From Incurvaria masculella (taxonomy: Eukaryota > Arthropoda > Insecta > Lepidoptera > Incurvariidae): DNA of 64,000 nt. Made by a program: the position numbers and the translations under genes. The stretch covers positions 15,146,001 through 15,210,000 of the forward strand of contig OX335647.2 in NCBI GenBank assembly GCA_946894095.1, read 5' to 3'. The notes under the pieces were generated by a model that worked only from the letters and a program-made list of their open reading frames with translations, was not told the DNA's origin and made no database searches. Below, one piece after another: positions 45,735-56,774 of the stretch; the first letter of the stretch is position 1; the number at the start of each line of letters is the position of its first letter.

Positions 45735-45955
45735 GGAAATGGCATTTGAGCCTGTAAGGTACTTCCCCTATAAAAGCGAAGCTTTCTTATCATTTGAAAA
45801 CTTCAAATTTACTTGATATTTAGTATCTAATATCAAGAAACGAATAAATGTGTCTGTACTGTTTTATTTTTCAAATTAAGATCAATTCATATTACAGAAA
45901 AAATAAATCTTTATGCTAATTTGCTTTGATACATTTAAAAAGTGCAGAAATCCCA
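45735..45955 (+). mobile_element. Diverged half-copy of the 376-bp foldback family
   Basis: It repeats the order seen inside the 376-bp element: 'cttatcatttgaaaac', 'tacttgatatttagtatcta', 'gtgtctgtactgttttattt' and an 'aataaatctt' segment. No TTAA-bordered right arm is evident, and identity is clearly lower. Confidence 0.5.
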
Positions 45956-45963
45956 ACTAATAC

Positions 45964-46339
45964 TTAAGAACGGCCCGTAAGCTATGCTCCCCATACAAAC
46001 GTAGTTTACTTATCATTTAAAAACCGCTGTTCCAATTAAATTGATATTTAATATGTAAAATCAGGGAACCAATATCTGTGTCTGCATGCTTTTGTTATTT
46101 TGAAAAATCCAATCCGAATCAGATGAAAGCAAAATCAAAATCTTCATACTAATTTTGTTTTCTCTGTGGTTTGACTCAGTATACATTTATCGAAAAAGCA
46201 AAGGCATGCAGACACAGATATTTGTTGCCAGATTTGTGATACCAAATATCAAGTAAATTGCTACAGTGGCTTTCAAATGATTAGTAAACTACGTTTGTAT
46301 GGGAGGCGAAATTTTCTGATGCTTGCGGGGGCACCTTAA
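45964..46339 (+). mobile_element. 376-bp TTAA-flanked foldback, copy 1
   Basis: Left TTAAGAACGGCCCGTAAGCT, right (inward) TTAAGGTGCCCCCGCAAGCA. Further in, both arms have CCCATACAAACGTAGTTTACT, and then the 'atatctgtgtctgcatgc' segment, also inverted. Flanked by TTAA on both sides. The matching copy at 50932-51307 is exactly the same length and lies in the opposite orientation. Confidence 0.85.
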
Positions 46340-46436
46340 AGCGAAAATGTGTGGTAATCATATTTTACTGTCTAAAACTTTCTTATAAACGACTTTTCGA
46401 GTATTTTATAAACTTGGCGCAGCTGACTCTAAACTG

Positions 46437-46680
46437 CTAGATGGTTCGGAATCCATGTAAAAATGTAGGTCCCCTTCCCCTTCTAGGTGGTAGGGTTTAA
46501 GCCGGTCGAAGCGGCAATGAAAAATTGTCCGTGTTTTCCATCCAGTTCAATGTAGCCGTGCTCATAAAGGGAAGGTCCTGGCATGACACCTAATTCCTTC
46601 GGGAATGTGGTGTATTGGGCTAATATCATAACGGTAGTTGTGTGGTATTAACCATCCATGTCAGGTTGCATAAAAAAAAA
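46437..46680 (+). mobile_element. SINE-like family, copy without head
   Basis: 'agatggttcggaatccatgt', 'gtgttttccatccagttcaa', 'cctaattccttcgggaatgt' and the tail 'catccatgtcaggttgcata' plus A-run; about 20 bases missing at the GCCCGGGT block. Confidence 0.85.
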
Positions 46681-47018
46681 CAGCTCACCATATGAATTAA
46701 TTCAGGACTCAGACGAAGATAACTCATTGATTAAATTAGCAGTTTTCGAGAAAATCTTTAACATTACCTAGTCAAACTGATAATTAATACAATTGACATT
46801 ATTCATAATTTTATTACAGGCTCGCAATCAACAACAACCACCAATCATAAAACACCTCGACCCGTACTGTACCGGCAACCACAAGGCGGTAAAACCTTAT
46901 GTGGGTTAATATAATTATTTCGTCTTATTATTATGATAGCGCATTGTCTAAGAAGTCTTCGGATGTTTGTTCAGTACACTGTCACGTGACAAGTTCCAAG
47001 TAATGCGATAGCAAATGG

Positions 47019-47304
47019 ATATTCCGGGAGGTCACGACATTTTTGGTCACGATAAGGTAAATGGCTGAATCTGGGTTCACAGGTTAGAGACCAATCCTCT
47101 GATGCTAAATATGTCGGTCTGCATGCGCCAAGTGGTTGTGTTACTTAGATTGGCTATACAAAATATGTGTTGGCATGTACCTGCTAATGAATATACTGAT
47201 TGTCGGGACATATAGATAACTATTAATTACACAACGATAACCAGTCGGTTTTATAATGAAATACATAAATATACCTAAAGTTATAACTAACGAAAATCGC
47301 CTAT
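47019..47304 (+). mobile_element. MITE-like repeat, mate of the 23.5-kb copy
   Basis: Starts ATATTCCGGGAGGTCACGAC and ends near CGAAAATCGCCTATAACTAC; it matches 23535-23823 in reverse. A third, partial copy in the opposite orientation starts about 80 bp further on. Confidence 0.8.
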
Positions 47305-47384
47305 AACTACGAAATGCAACCAAAGATTTGTTCCGCTATGGTATTACTAAGCAAGTATGTACTATTACTTTTATGCTCCGTATT

Positions 47385-47570
47385 TGCAGCCATTTACCTT
47401 ATCATATATTTTTTTATCGCGATAACTACTTTTTCAGGCGCCTTAACGCAACCACTTGGCGCAGTCAGATCGACACATTTAGCGTCAGAGGGTTGGTCTC
47501 TATCCTGTGAACCCAGTTTCAGCCATTAACGTTATCGTTAACATTTTTGTCGCGACCTCCTAGTCTAGGA
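47385..47570 (-). mobile_element. Third, partial copy of the 23.5/47.0-kb repeat
   Basis: 'agcgtcagagggttggtctc', 'ctgtgaacccagtttcagcc' and 'gtcgcgacctcct' match the family in the orientation of the 23.5-kb copy. It therefore makes a head-to-head pair with 47019-47304. Confidence 0.7.
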
Positions 47571-48189
47571 GGGAATTACTTCTGAAGGATCGAATCTGAG
47601 AGGATGGCAGTTGAGCCAATGTATCAGCTTTTGTGCACAACGTGGATAGTTATTAATATTCGAATTTACCAAGGCAAACAACAGTCAGTAGAACCTGAAT
47701 TGCTAATCGTGATTGGATATTGCAATCGTTAGGATGCATAATTGGTAAGCGAGTCTCATGCAAGCCGGTGTAAACTGGATGACAGCATAGCACGACCAAA
47801 AAAAAAATCACCAACCGTAGATTCATCCACACGTTTTAGGTTTTTGACAGATGTCTTTGTTTAATGGCATCTTGCATGATCCGTTAATTTAAATATTTAT
47901 GATTTCAAAGTTTTTCTCCTCGTTTGTTACTCATTCCCCATCTTTTAAAAGCCATTTTGAAATTAATTATTCGAACCAAATTTCCTGACATAATGAAATG
48001 ATGATCCCTCATTACCTGTTTTTTTATGGAACGTAGTAGTTACCATAGTAACTTAAATCGCCGAGTGAACAGGCAAGTCAGTTATTAAATCTGACCTTTA
48101 GTTGCATTGCAAAAAAACCAAGGTCATGGCGACAAGAGAATGACGGGAGGACAAATCGTTATCGACGGAGAAGTGATCGAATAGGTTGA

Positions 48190-48785
48190 ATAGAGAGAGA
48201 GAACATTTTGCGGTTTGGTAGACAAGGACTGACTAAGAAGGTCGAGGTCGACTTCAACTGGGTTGGGCTGCCTACGGAAAGCTTAAATTTGCTCTTAGGT
48301 CTGACCTTCCGCAACATTTAAAGACCAGAATACATGACCAGTGTTTCCTCCCGGTTATGACGTACGGTTGTGAAACGTGGACTCTGTCGGTCGCCGTTGT
48401 CCAAAGATTGAAAGATACAGAGCGAGCAATGGAGCGAGCCATGCTGGGATTATCGCTACGGGATATCGTGCGTAACGAGACAATCCGCCGAGACGTACCA
48501 AAGTAGTTTATATTGGACACCGGCTGGCTACGCTCAAATGGCAGTGGACTGGTCACGTCAACCGAAGAGACGACGACCGTTGGAGTAACCGTGTCCTATT
48601 CTGGCGACCGTGGACAGGAAAACGGAGTGTGGGAAGACCACCCGCCAGGTGGGACGATGACATCAAGTGCGTCTGCGGAGAGCAGTAGTTTCGGACCGCT
48701 AAAGGCCGGGAGGACTGGAGGAAAATTGGAGAGGCGTATGTCCAGCACTGGACGCAAACACGCTGACTGACTTAGTTGCATTTTG
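48190..48785 (+). pseudogene. RTE/BovB-type LINE, decayed C-terminus
   Basis: Conceptual translation gives GLAAYGKLKFALRSDLPQHL, then CFLPVMTYGCETWTLS, ERAMERAMLGLSLRDIVRN, WTGHVNRRDDDRWSNRV and SVGRPPARWDDDIK, ending DWRKIGEAYVQHWT. This order is the standard tail of RTE-class LINE pol proteins, after the reverse transcriptase and close to the protein end. In-frame stops and one shift occur after the RRDVPK block. The endonuclease and RT core are not present in the window, so the copy is 5'-truncated. A second, shorter copy lies at 35264-35412. Confidence 0.85.
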
Positions 48786-48994
48786 TACGATGCTAACTGG
48801 TAAATTTCAATTCACTTGGCCGAATAAGTACGAATGGTACGAAATCCCAGATTGAACCACTTACTTGCCCGTAAACCTCCTGGACATGCCACGACATTCC
48901 TAACATAAATGTGCCGTAGAAAGGAAGGGAAAATCCTGAGGTAGCCAGGGCGGGTGAAAGAAAAATACAACATGGGGTCGTTAACGATCAGCTT

Positions 48995-49060
48995 GGAACC
49001 CTGAGACCGAATGTTTGGTTCCCAGGAGCCAGAATTGCCACCAAAGATGATGTTTTTTTA
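48995..49060 (+). repeat. Short repeat shared with 25.1 kb
   Basis: See the match described for 25065-25135. It lies about 200 bp past the RTE coding end and may be RTE 3' UTR. Confidence 0.4.
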
Positions 49061-49458
49061 AATATTTAGTACAATGATAAGTTAAACGCGAGTTTAAAGA
49101 AGTAACTACTTAAATATACCCGTCAAACAAGATAGTTGGCATTTTCGTAGAACCGGATGCTTCGGTTCTAGCATATATTTATACATATTACCGACTTGTT
49201 TTTTCGTGATATACTAAGTTGACTTTTTATGATTAAGCATAAATGTTGGCAACTTGCGAAAAACTGGCAAGATTCGTTGAAAAGATAGCACATTTGCTAA
49301 AAACGTGACAATTATTTTTTTATTATCGTGCGTTTTAATTTCTTTTCATGTGAACTTTTAACTGTATTCTAGATAAACTTGTAAGGCATTTATGGTCCTC
49401 GTCAAAATTCATTTAAAAAAAGTTGAATAAATGAGTTATTTTAAGATAAAGATTTAGT

Positions 49459-49615
49459 GCCGAGTGCACGAAAGCACAAAAAATCAAAATCAACGTCAAC
49501 GTACGATTAAACACGTCAGTTTGGATGGACAGTATGGAACAAACTCCATGCGGTTCACTAAAATTGACGTGTTTGAACGTTGATTAACTCGGCCGTCTCT
49601 TCGTGCAATCGGGGC
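49459..49615. mobile_element. Foldback MITE, about 157 bp
   Basis: Left GCCGAGTGCACGAAAGC against right (inward) GCCCCGATTGCACGAAGAG; further in, AATCAACGT and AAACACGTCA occur in both arms. Single copy in this window. Confidence 0.65.
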
Positions 49616-49838
49616 TTCGAGTTAGATTATACTTAAGGTATACTCATTGAGTAGGTAATTCAAAAATAATAAATAATTTCAAATAATCAGAAAATAAAAT
49701 TATTTTATGTATAAATTTTACTAAGTGCACGTTCTAATATACGTTTACGTTTTTATTTAGCACCGAACGTATATTCATTCAAACCGTTGTATCCGCTGAG
49801 AAGGCTAAGCATATCAAACGTATTTTTATGCCTTTTCG

Positions 49839-50198
49839 ATGGCATTTGAATCGGGTAACACTGGAACACTCCTCTATAATCCGCTTACAATGGCCAATAA
49901 CTATGAAGATTCTCAGGCGACGCGCGAAGCCGCCGTCGACCTGAGTTGCGTGATTTTGCCACTTCGGGATCTTGGCGCTCCAAATCCAGTTTGTATTATA
50001 CAGATAGGTGCCGGAGATGTTATGCATGCTCGCCTCCCAAAGCAGCTAACGATCCATGCTCGGGACGACAAAGAAGAGCTATTTTTTATATTAGCTATTT
50101 TCCTGTGCGGTAACGGAACTGTTCGCTTTGCATGCTTACTTTCCAATGAGCACAGTGCACATTTCCATTGCATGTCTACGCGGCTGGCTCCCTACTAG
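49839..50198 (+). CDS. Unrecognised open frame, 119 residues
   Basis: Uninterrupted from ATG to a stop, 20 bases before the SINE fragment at 50219. It contains a hydrophobic stretch (FFILAIFLCGNG) near residue 82 but no motif I know. The minus strand is also open over most of it, which is common in locally GC-richer DNA and weakens the case. No splice context stands out. Treat as hypothetical. Confidence 0.15.
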   Translation: MAFESGNTGTLLYNPLTMANNYEDSQATREAAVDLSCVILPLRDLGAPNPVCIIQIGAGDVMHARLPKQLTIHARDDKEELFFILAIFLCGNGTVRFACLLSNEHSAHFHCMSTRLAPY

Positions 50199-50218
50199 CT
50201 GTGCATTTACATGATTGA

Positions 50219-50348
50219 AGTGTAGCCGTGCTCATAAAGGAAAGGTCCTGGTATGGTACCTTATTCCTTCGGGAATGTGGTGTATTGGGCTAATATCATA
50301 ACGGCAGTTGTGTGGTATTGGCCACCCATGTCAGGCTGCATAAAAAAG
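50219..50348 (+). mobile_element. SINE-like family, 3' end only
   Basis: Starts GTGTAGCCGTGCTCATAAAG and runs to 'cccatgtcaggctgcataaa'. Very close to the 46437 copy over the same span. Confidence 0.85.
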
Positions 50349-50354
50349 CACTGG

Positions 50355-50600
50355 AAATGCCGTCAAGTCCGGAAACCTACGCCCGGTCGGGTCCTTCGGG
50401 TTGGTTACAAGTGCGTTACATCTTCTAAATTATTGAAATATATCGATGTAAACGAAACGATCTTTGCCGCAACTTGTGTTGGCCGGGCGATGCGACGCAG
50501 CGTAGTCGATTCGGTTTTGCTCCGCTCCAGCGCCAAGAAAACGCGCAGTTCCACTCGCCGAGCCGTATTTAGATGTCATCCAGCCGGCTGCATTAGATAG
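50355..50600. other. GC-rich patch after a SINE fragment
   Basis: Open plus frame (KCRQVRKPTPGRVLRVG, RRSVVDSVLLRSSAKKTRSS) continuing out of the SINE. Basic, no known domain. Confidence 0.2.
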
Positions 50601-50931
50601 TCAGCTCATTACGTATTTAATATTTCTGCCAAATTATAATAAACGGTTCATGTCTTCGTATTTCCTGAATTAAATGTATGCAACAGGTTACTCTTAAAGG
50701 GCATTTTGCAGGAACCTTCTTACGATGCTCTGACCGTAAAAAGGTTCCAATTAAGCCGGCAGTCCGTGTTACATATTTCCACTTCTCAGGATCAACGCTC
50801 AATGCGATGATAACAGATGGCTAGTGAGGGAACCTAACCTACAATTTAAATGTTTGCAAAACACGGTGCAAGCTCGCATTCGGAAAGAAATGCACTTATC
50901 ATACTCAGAAAAAGAGGAGAAAAGAAGGAAT

Positions 50932-51307
50932 TTAAGGTCGGCCCGTAAGCATTAGAAAATTTCGCCTCCCATACAAACGTAGTTTACTAATAATTTGAAA
51001 ACCACTATTCCAACATACTTGATATTTGGTATCTAATATTAGGCTACAGATATCTGTGTCTGCATGCCTTTGTTTTTTCGGTAAATGTATTCTGGGTCAA
51101 ACCACAGAGAAAACAAAATTCGTATGAAGATTTTCTTTTTGCTTTCATTTCATTCGGTTTGGATTTTTCAAAAAAACAAAAGCATGCAGACACAGATATT
51201 TGTTACCTGATATTATATATTAAATATCAATTCAATTGGAATAGCGGTTTCAAAATGATTAGTAAACTACGTTTGTATGGGGAGCATAGCTTACGGGCCG
51301 TTCTTAA
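50932..51307 (-). mobile_element. 376-bp TTAA-flanked foldback, copy 2
   Basis: Left TTAAGGTCGGCCCGTAAGCA, right (inward) TTAAGAACGGCCCGTAAGCT. It is a reverse-complement match to 45964-46339 throughout, with TTAA at both borders. Confidence 0.85.
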
Positions 51308-51534
51308 TCTGCGAGGTGAGGCACCCGTACCCTGTACTATAAATCGACTAATTCAATCCTCTTGTTATAAGCACTGCCATAGTAAAAGTATGTAATAATT
51401 TTACTTAATTTTAAATTTAAATATACTTAATTCTCCTATTGATTTTTATTCATATTAAATTAATCCAACTGTAAATTCTTTTAAACAAAAATATTTTACC
51501 GATTTTTATAAGGAACCCGATATGGACAACCGTA

Positions 51535-51785
51535 ATGATGTTACTGAATAAATTAGGCACCATGCCAGGACCTTCCCTTTATGAGCACGGCTACATTGAA
51601 TTGGGTAAAAAATACGGACCAATTTTCATTGGACACATTTTTTTACATGGGTTCCGAACCATAAAACAGCCCGCATTCGTATCAAAATGCACTTAACCAA
51701 CTCAGAGAGAGAAAGAAACTAATGCATGACGGGGCGAGGATTTTTAATTTTTAAGTCCTCGAGCCCCTACACCACGAGCTGTACA
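51535..51785 (-). mobile_element. SINE-like family, copy with head
   Basis: Reversed: 'gcaccatgccaggaccttcc', 'cggctacattgaattggg', 'acatgggttccgaaccataa', 'tcagagagagaaagaaacta', then 'gcatgacggggcgagga' in the head region. Confidence 0.8.
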
Positions 51786-53099
51786 TGCTTTGTTTTGAGA
51801 TGGACTCGCGTTTATACAATACACTTGCCGTATATCCGCTCACATTAAGTGTTTCTTGGAAACGACTTTGTCATATCCGTTTAATGATTCTAAAAGTTAA
51901 ATATAACCAACCTAAATACCTAAGGTTTACGGCTGAGTGCATCAGCATGACTCGCTGGGATTATCTGTTAGACAAAATACTGTAGTATTCAAGATACCTT
52001 AACGAGAGAAGTAGCATATAGCAATTTATTTAAGTGGTCGCAAGGGCAAGCAAGTTGTTACAAGGCCCCATTTTATCTTATAGTTATGAGGTTCTCCACT
52101 CGCTTAGCTTTGCTCACACTCCTAAAACATTATAAGAAGAACTTTTAATTAAAGAAAAGCTAACAAATGTGCGATACAACTTAAGAAATACCAAGTGTAT
52201 GAACTAAAATAATAAAGATTCACGTTATCATTGATGTACACTGAGGGTCCAGACATCCAGGATAAACCTGAGAATATAAATGTGAAATCAACTTAGTTTT
52301 TCTTATCAAAATATTGCTATAGTTTTTATGAAAAATAAACCGTCGTGGGTCTTGTCTGACCTTTGATATTAAGACGTTCACAAGTAACTTCGTAAACTTT
52401 TTTTTAAATACATATGGGAAAGATAGGAAATTTTAACATTATTTTATAAGATTTTTTGTACTTAGTGACTTCCAATCCCACCTTACATTGCGATTGACAA
52501 ACGACAGCAAAATCTCGCCATACTACTTACTTCTTATCTTTCATTTTCTTGGCGTTTTCTTAGGAAATAAAATGAATCTAGATCATGATCTAAAACGATC
52601 ACGTTTCAGGAAACGGAGCGCGAAAATCGTGTTGGTTCAAGGCTTCCATCGACTCGCGCCTCATGAGATGTCAAGGTTTCCTATTTCGTCTAGAATATGT
52701 TAAAAATACATTATGGTTCGGATATAAAACGGTTGTTTATCTGGTTATTATTGTTATGAAAATCCAATGAAATCTCGTTATCGCTTTACTTAACTGTGAG
52801 GTAAATCAGCGTAGACTTTTACAGGTTGTTAACAACTTAATTTACCACCGGGAAACCATATTGACTACTTAGAACACATTCACATTTATAAAAAAACATT
52901 GTGAAGTTTTATATTTCATACTAAACTAAATAAAGATATGTATAATGAAAAATTGTAATAAAATGTAAAAGCAGTCGACAGGTTCAGCCATGGCTTAAGC
53001 TATTGCATGTAAGATATTTTAACAAGATGTCAATTTTACACGAAAAAAAAAACAGTTGGGTTAAGAAAAACTTTTAAAAAAGTTTAAGAAAGGCTAATA
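51786..53099. other. Unassigned AT-rich sequence
   Basis: Short chance frames only. Confidence 0.4.
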
Positions 53100-53152
53100 T
53101 AATAGGACGGTCAGTTTGGTATTAGCCATCCATGTCCAGTTACATAAAAAAA
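53100..53152 (+). mobile_element. SINE-like family, extreme 3' end
   Basis: 'gtattagccatccatgtcca' and GTTACATAAAAAAA only. Confidence 0.6.
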
Positions 53153-53453
53153 GATCTGCACACAGTAATGTGTTTTGAAATAACCATGCAGGTATAAAGC
53201 ACCTTAATTATAGTAAGTTACAGATCTATCAAACTTGCATAAAAACTGCAAGTATTAAAAACATCCATTCAGCAGGCAACTTCCTGCACATCTTTCATTA
53301 AATCATTTGATTGATGATTTTAGTAATTTGTGGAGACATTAAAAAAAGAATCTGGGTGCCAAAGAAATACTCTGAGATCACACCGGTGCGGTGTGGCGTC
53401 GCTCTGACTCGGCAAGGCTGCGCCTCCGGACAGCCGCCGCCGCCTCTGCGGCC

Positions 53454-53760
53454 GCAACGGCCAACGAGAATGGACGGACCGGAGTAGAAACCTAAACTCG
53501 TTTGTATGGGAGCGATGAAGCTAATTTTACATACAAAAACGGAAACGCCGCGCGGCGCCGGTGAGTTCGGTTGCGAATTCACTTAGTTCCAACGACCGTA
53601 AGTATATCACAGGGCGCTAGTTAGTTGCAACACACATTCGATGCTGCACGACCTACCCGAATTCGTAACCGAACTAACTCGTGGCTACGGTGGTGCCGCC
53701 ATACGAACGAGTTTCGGGTTCTACTCCCGTTCGTCCATGCTCGCTGGCGACGGCCACCCT
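53454..53760. mobile_element. GC-rich foldback with arms over 100 bp
   Basis: The left arm has ACGAGAATGGACGGACCGGA, then GTAGAAACCTAAACTCGTTTGTATGG (broken here into known pieces), then GAGTTCGGTTGCGAATTC at 53563-53580. The right arm read inward gives GCGAGCATGGACGAACGGGA, AACTCGTTCGTATGG and GTTCGGTTACGAATTC. The pairing is imperfect, with about 30 extra bases in the left arm. Confidence 0.75.
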
Positions 53761-54613
53761 CGGAAGTCTCGTCAATGCCGACGTGTTTTTGAAAGCATTG
53801 AACGTTAAATTAATACCGGGGAACAATTTTAAAGGTTTTATTTGAAGGTTTTTCCGGAAACTACTTGATTTACTTTTCTTTAAAATATATTCTGTAATAA
53901 TTGCAGTCATAATTTAACTAGTAGGTGCCGGCAGTTTTACCCACTGCTCACTCCTAATGTAATATAGTGTGATGGTATGTAGCCTTTATGATGGGAAGAA
54001 TTAAGGTATAAAAGTTTTCAAATTATATATAAGCGTATAGATATGCGGAAATGCACACAAACAGATGCTAGACGTTGTATTTTATAAGAGGTAGGTACTT
54101 AGTGTATTTTAAATACAACAATTATTATTATTATCGCTAGTAAAATGGGGTAAATATTTTTTTTAATATGTTGCTTATCGCGCGTTTTCCGGTTGAGAGC
54201 TAGACGTAAAATTTTGTCCCAACCACACCTCCATGGTCCCAACACTTTTCCTGTCAAAGAGACAGCGACACTGACGCGACACTTTTTCTGTTAAAGAGAC
54301 GGCATTTCGTGTCCTCCCGTCAATCCCGTGTTCAACTTTTATTTTTTAGGCAATTAGATCAGCCCATCGGGTGATCATGTGCAGTTTGGAAGTTCAGAGG
54401 CTCCGCGTGAATGTCCAAAAAAAAACTGCGTGGTGACCGGTTTGGATGCAATTTTCATGAATACATACCCTCACGCCGATTTCCCGGAGCGGTAGGCAGA
54501 GGTGATAGAGCGCCATGCGACACGATCACAGCACACCTTTTTCGCTTCATCTGCAGACATACATCTTTTCATGTAACAATTTTCAGGTAACATTCCGATT
54601 AGTCTCCTGTAAA

Positions 54614-55050
54614 GTTTTTAGGGTTCCGTACCCAAAGGGTGAAAACGGAATCCGATTACTAAGCCTCCGCTGTCCTTCCGTCCGTCCGTCGGTCCGTCCG
54701 TCGGTCCGTCCGTCCGTCCGTCCGTCCGTCCGTCCGTCCGTCCGTCCGTCCGTCCGTCCGTCCGTCCGTCCGTCCGTCCGTCCGTCCGTCCGTCCGTCCG
54801 TCCGTCCGTCCGTCCGTCCGTCCGTCCGTCCGTCTGTCCGTCTGTCACAGGGCTGTATCTCAATAACCGTAACAGGTAAACAGCTGACATTTTCACAGAG
54901 TGTGTATTTATTTTGCCGCTATAACAACAAATAGGTAAGATTAAAAAATCATTAAAATTAAAGGGGGCTTCCATACAAAAAACGTGTTTTTTTTACGATG
55001 GTACGGAACCCTTCGTGTGCGAGTCCGACTCGCACTTGACCGGTTTTTTT
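54614..55050 (-). mobile_element. GTGCGAGTC-palindrome repeat, copy 6, with expanded array
   Basis: Same ends as the 16393 copy (TTTTTAGGGTTCCGTACCCA; CGCACTTGACCGGTTTTTTT) but about 130 bp longer because of the GTCC expansion. Confidence 0.9.
54676..54845. repeat. (GTCC)n array, about 42 units
   Basis: Nearly perfect GTCC units with a few GGTC interruptions at the left and GTCT at the right edge. The Pro-Ser-Val and Thr-Asp-Gly repeat frames read through it are artefacts. Confidence 0.98.
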
Positions 55051-56224
55051 AGCGAATTTTGGTTCTTAAAAAGCGTAAACAAAATCCCCTGTTATGATCA
55101 GAGCTATATGTATGCGCGTCCATATGCTATGTTGAATATTCTAAATCACTAAAAACGAATTTCATCAATTTTGTTACATCTACACATTTTATCACTTCTC
55201 CATTCACAACAGAAAATGTAAGTTGTAAAAAGATCATAACTGCAGACTCACAATAGTAGAGTGAAGATTACATAAAAAACGAAGAGAACTTTTTAGTACA
55301 AAAACAAATGTGACCAACATTCTCGCGTGATCTTCACGTTTGCTGTTTTGATGATGATGCAGTTTTAATAATTATTGTTTTCGATATTCTTAAAAATAGA
55401 AAATGTATCGTCCGCCGAGAATTACACAGCTTTCTGAAACGCTCCAAGCTTTTTGCGGAGAACAAACTGTCTTTGATGAATATAAAATAAATGTAGGGTA
55501 AACATGCTAAGAACACTTTAAAATACTTTTCTTTAAATAATTTTATAAAAACTTGTTCTAACATTATAAATAAACTTAATGTATATATTTTTGTCGTAGG
55601 GTTGCAAAAACGTTCTTGTTTACGTGTAAGTAGTATTTTAATTTGACTTGCGATTTTGTATCGATGTATATATTTTAGTAATTTTCTCTACCTAATTTTC
55701 CCAATCCGATTAAAGGAGAAATCTCAATGAAATAATGAATATTCTCTCGGAGAAGTCGACAGACAACTATGCATCATCAACACGAATGTATTATTATTAA
55801 TAATATTAATTTAATCGTGTAATAAAGCCAAGTACATGTGTGCGCAGCATCGCGTCAAGAAACAAGTAAAGAACGTGCAGCGGTGGTTATTATAGCAACG
55901 GCAGATAATTTCGCAATTCTAATGAAAAAGAAAGTGAATCCAGTTGGCTTAGCTGGGCAACGGCGTTGGCCATAATGACTACTTGCGCACGCGCACTGAC
56001 ATTGAACGCAGAGTGCTGCTGTGGAGAACTCATTACTACAGCATGCCAGCACGAATCGTCCGACGTGTTAGCACTTAGTTTACTTCACTTCATTCAAAGT
56101 ATTTAACCTATGAAAGAGAAGTGAGTTGGAATAATGCTAAAATCTTGTCAAATCATATTAGATGATAGGCATAGGCTTTGAACAAATAAACTGATATTTG
56201 GAATGAACTGTAGATTTTTGTGAC
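55051..56224. other. Unassigned AT-rich sequence
   Basis: Short chance frames only; 55855-56050 is slightly less AT-rich. Confidence 0.4.
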
Positions 56225-56774
56225 TTAAGGTGGCCTAACCCGGCGGGCCTAACTCATTCGCGGGCACGGTACAAAACCGTGCTGTTGCGCTGTGGGACCT
56301 TCTCTGTTTCAAAGAAAAAGACAGGCTCCGTGATGAGGAAGATGCAACATGTCCACAAAAAAGATAATGTGCATAGTGTATGATTTGGTAAGATTTACGA
56401 AAATTTTGATTTCAAAACGACTTATAGCTAAAAGTAAACCACGACTGCTGTAGTAAAAAATCTAACAAAAACCAAATAGATTATAAATCTTGATTAAATA
56501 ATCTATGTCTGATGACTAATCGTTTTAAGATTTTCTTACTTTATCATTGCGTAATAAACCACCAAAGTTATTGTATAAAACGCGCGAAAAATTCGAACTT
56601 TCGGACCTTATAACTTAGAAACCAAACACAATTTTTCAATGCCAACGGTCATCAGACATCTAGTTCGATCAAATAAAGCTCTTTTGAGCAAAATTTGCAA
56701 TCTCTGATAAGAAATATGGGCGTGATCTTCTTTCCCCGTTTGTATGGGGAGATGAGCGGGTTGGGCCACCTTAA
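56225..56774 (+). mobile_element. TTAA-flanked MITE (piggyBac-like), copy 2, intact ends
   Basis: Starts TTAAGGTGGCCTAACCCGGC and ends CGGGTTGGGCCACCTTAA, giving terminal inverted repeats of about 17 bp (TTAAGGTGGCC-AACCCG) with TTAA at each side. Length 550 bp, no coding sequence. Same family as 38725-39204. Confidence 0.85.

Noticed and set aside
45964..51307. Possibility that the inverted 376-bp elements are terminal repeats of one large 5.3-kb transposon
   Set aside because: Each has its own TTAA on both sides and is itself an inverted repeat. The sequence between contains SINE and other repeats but no transposase.
54515..54974. Frames of repeated Pro-Ser-Val-Arg and Thr-Asp-Gly-Arg
   Set aside because: They are translations of the GTCC microsatellite and have no coding meaning.
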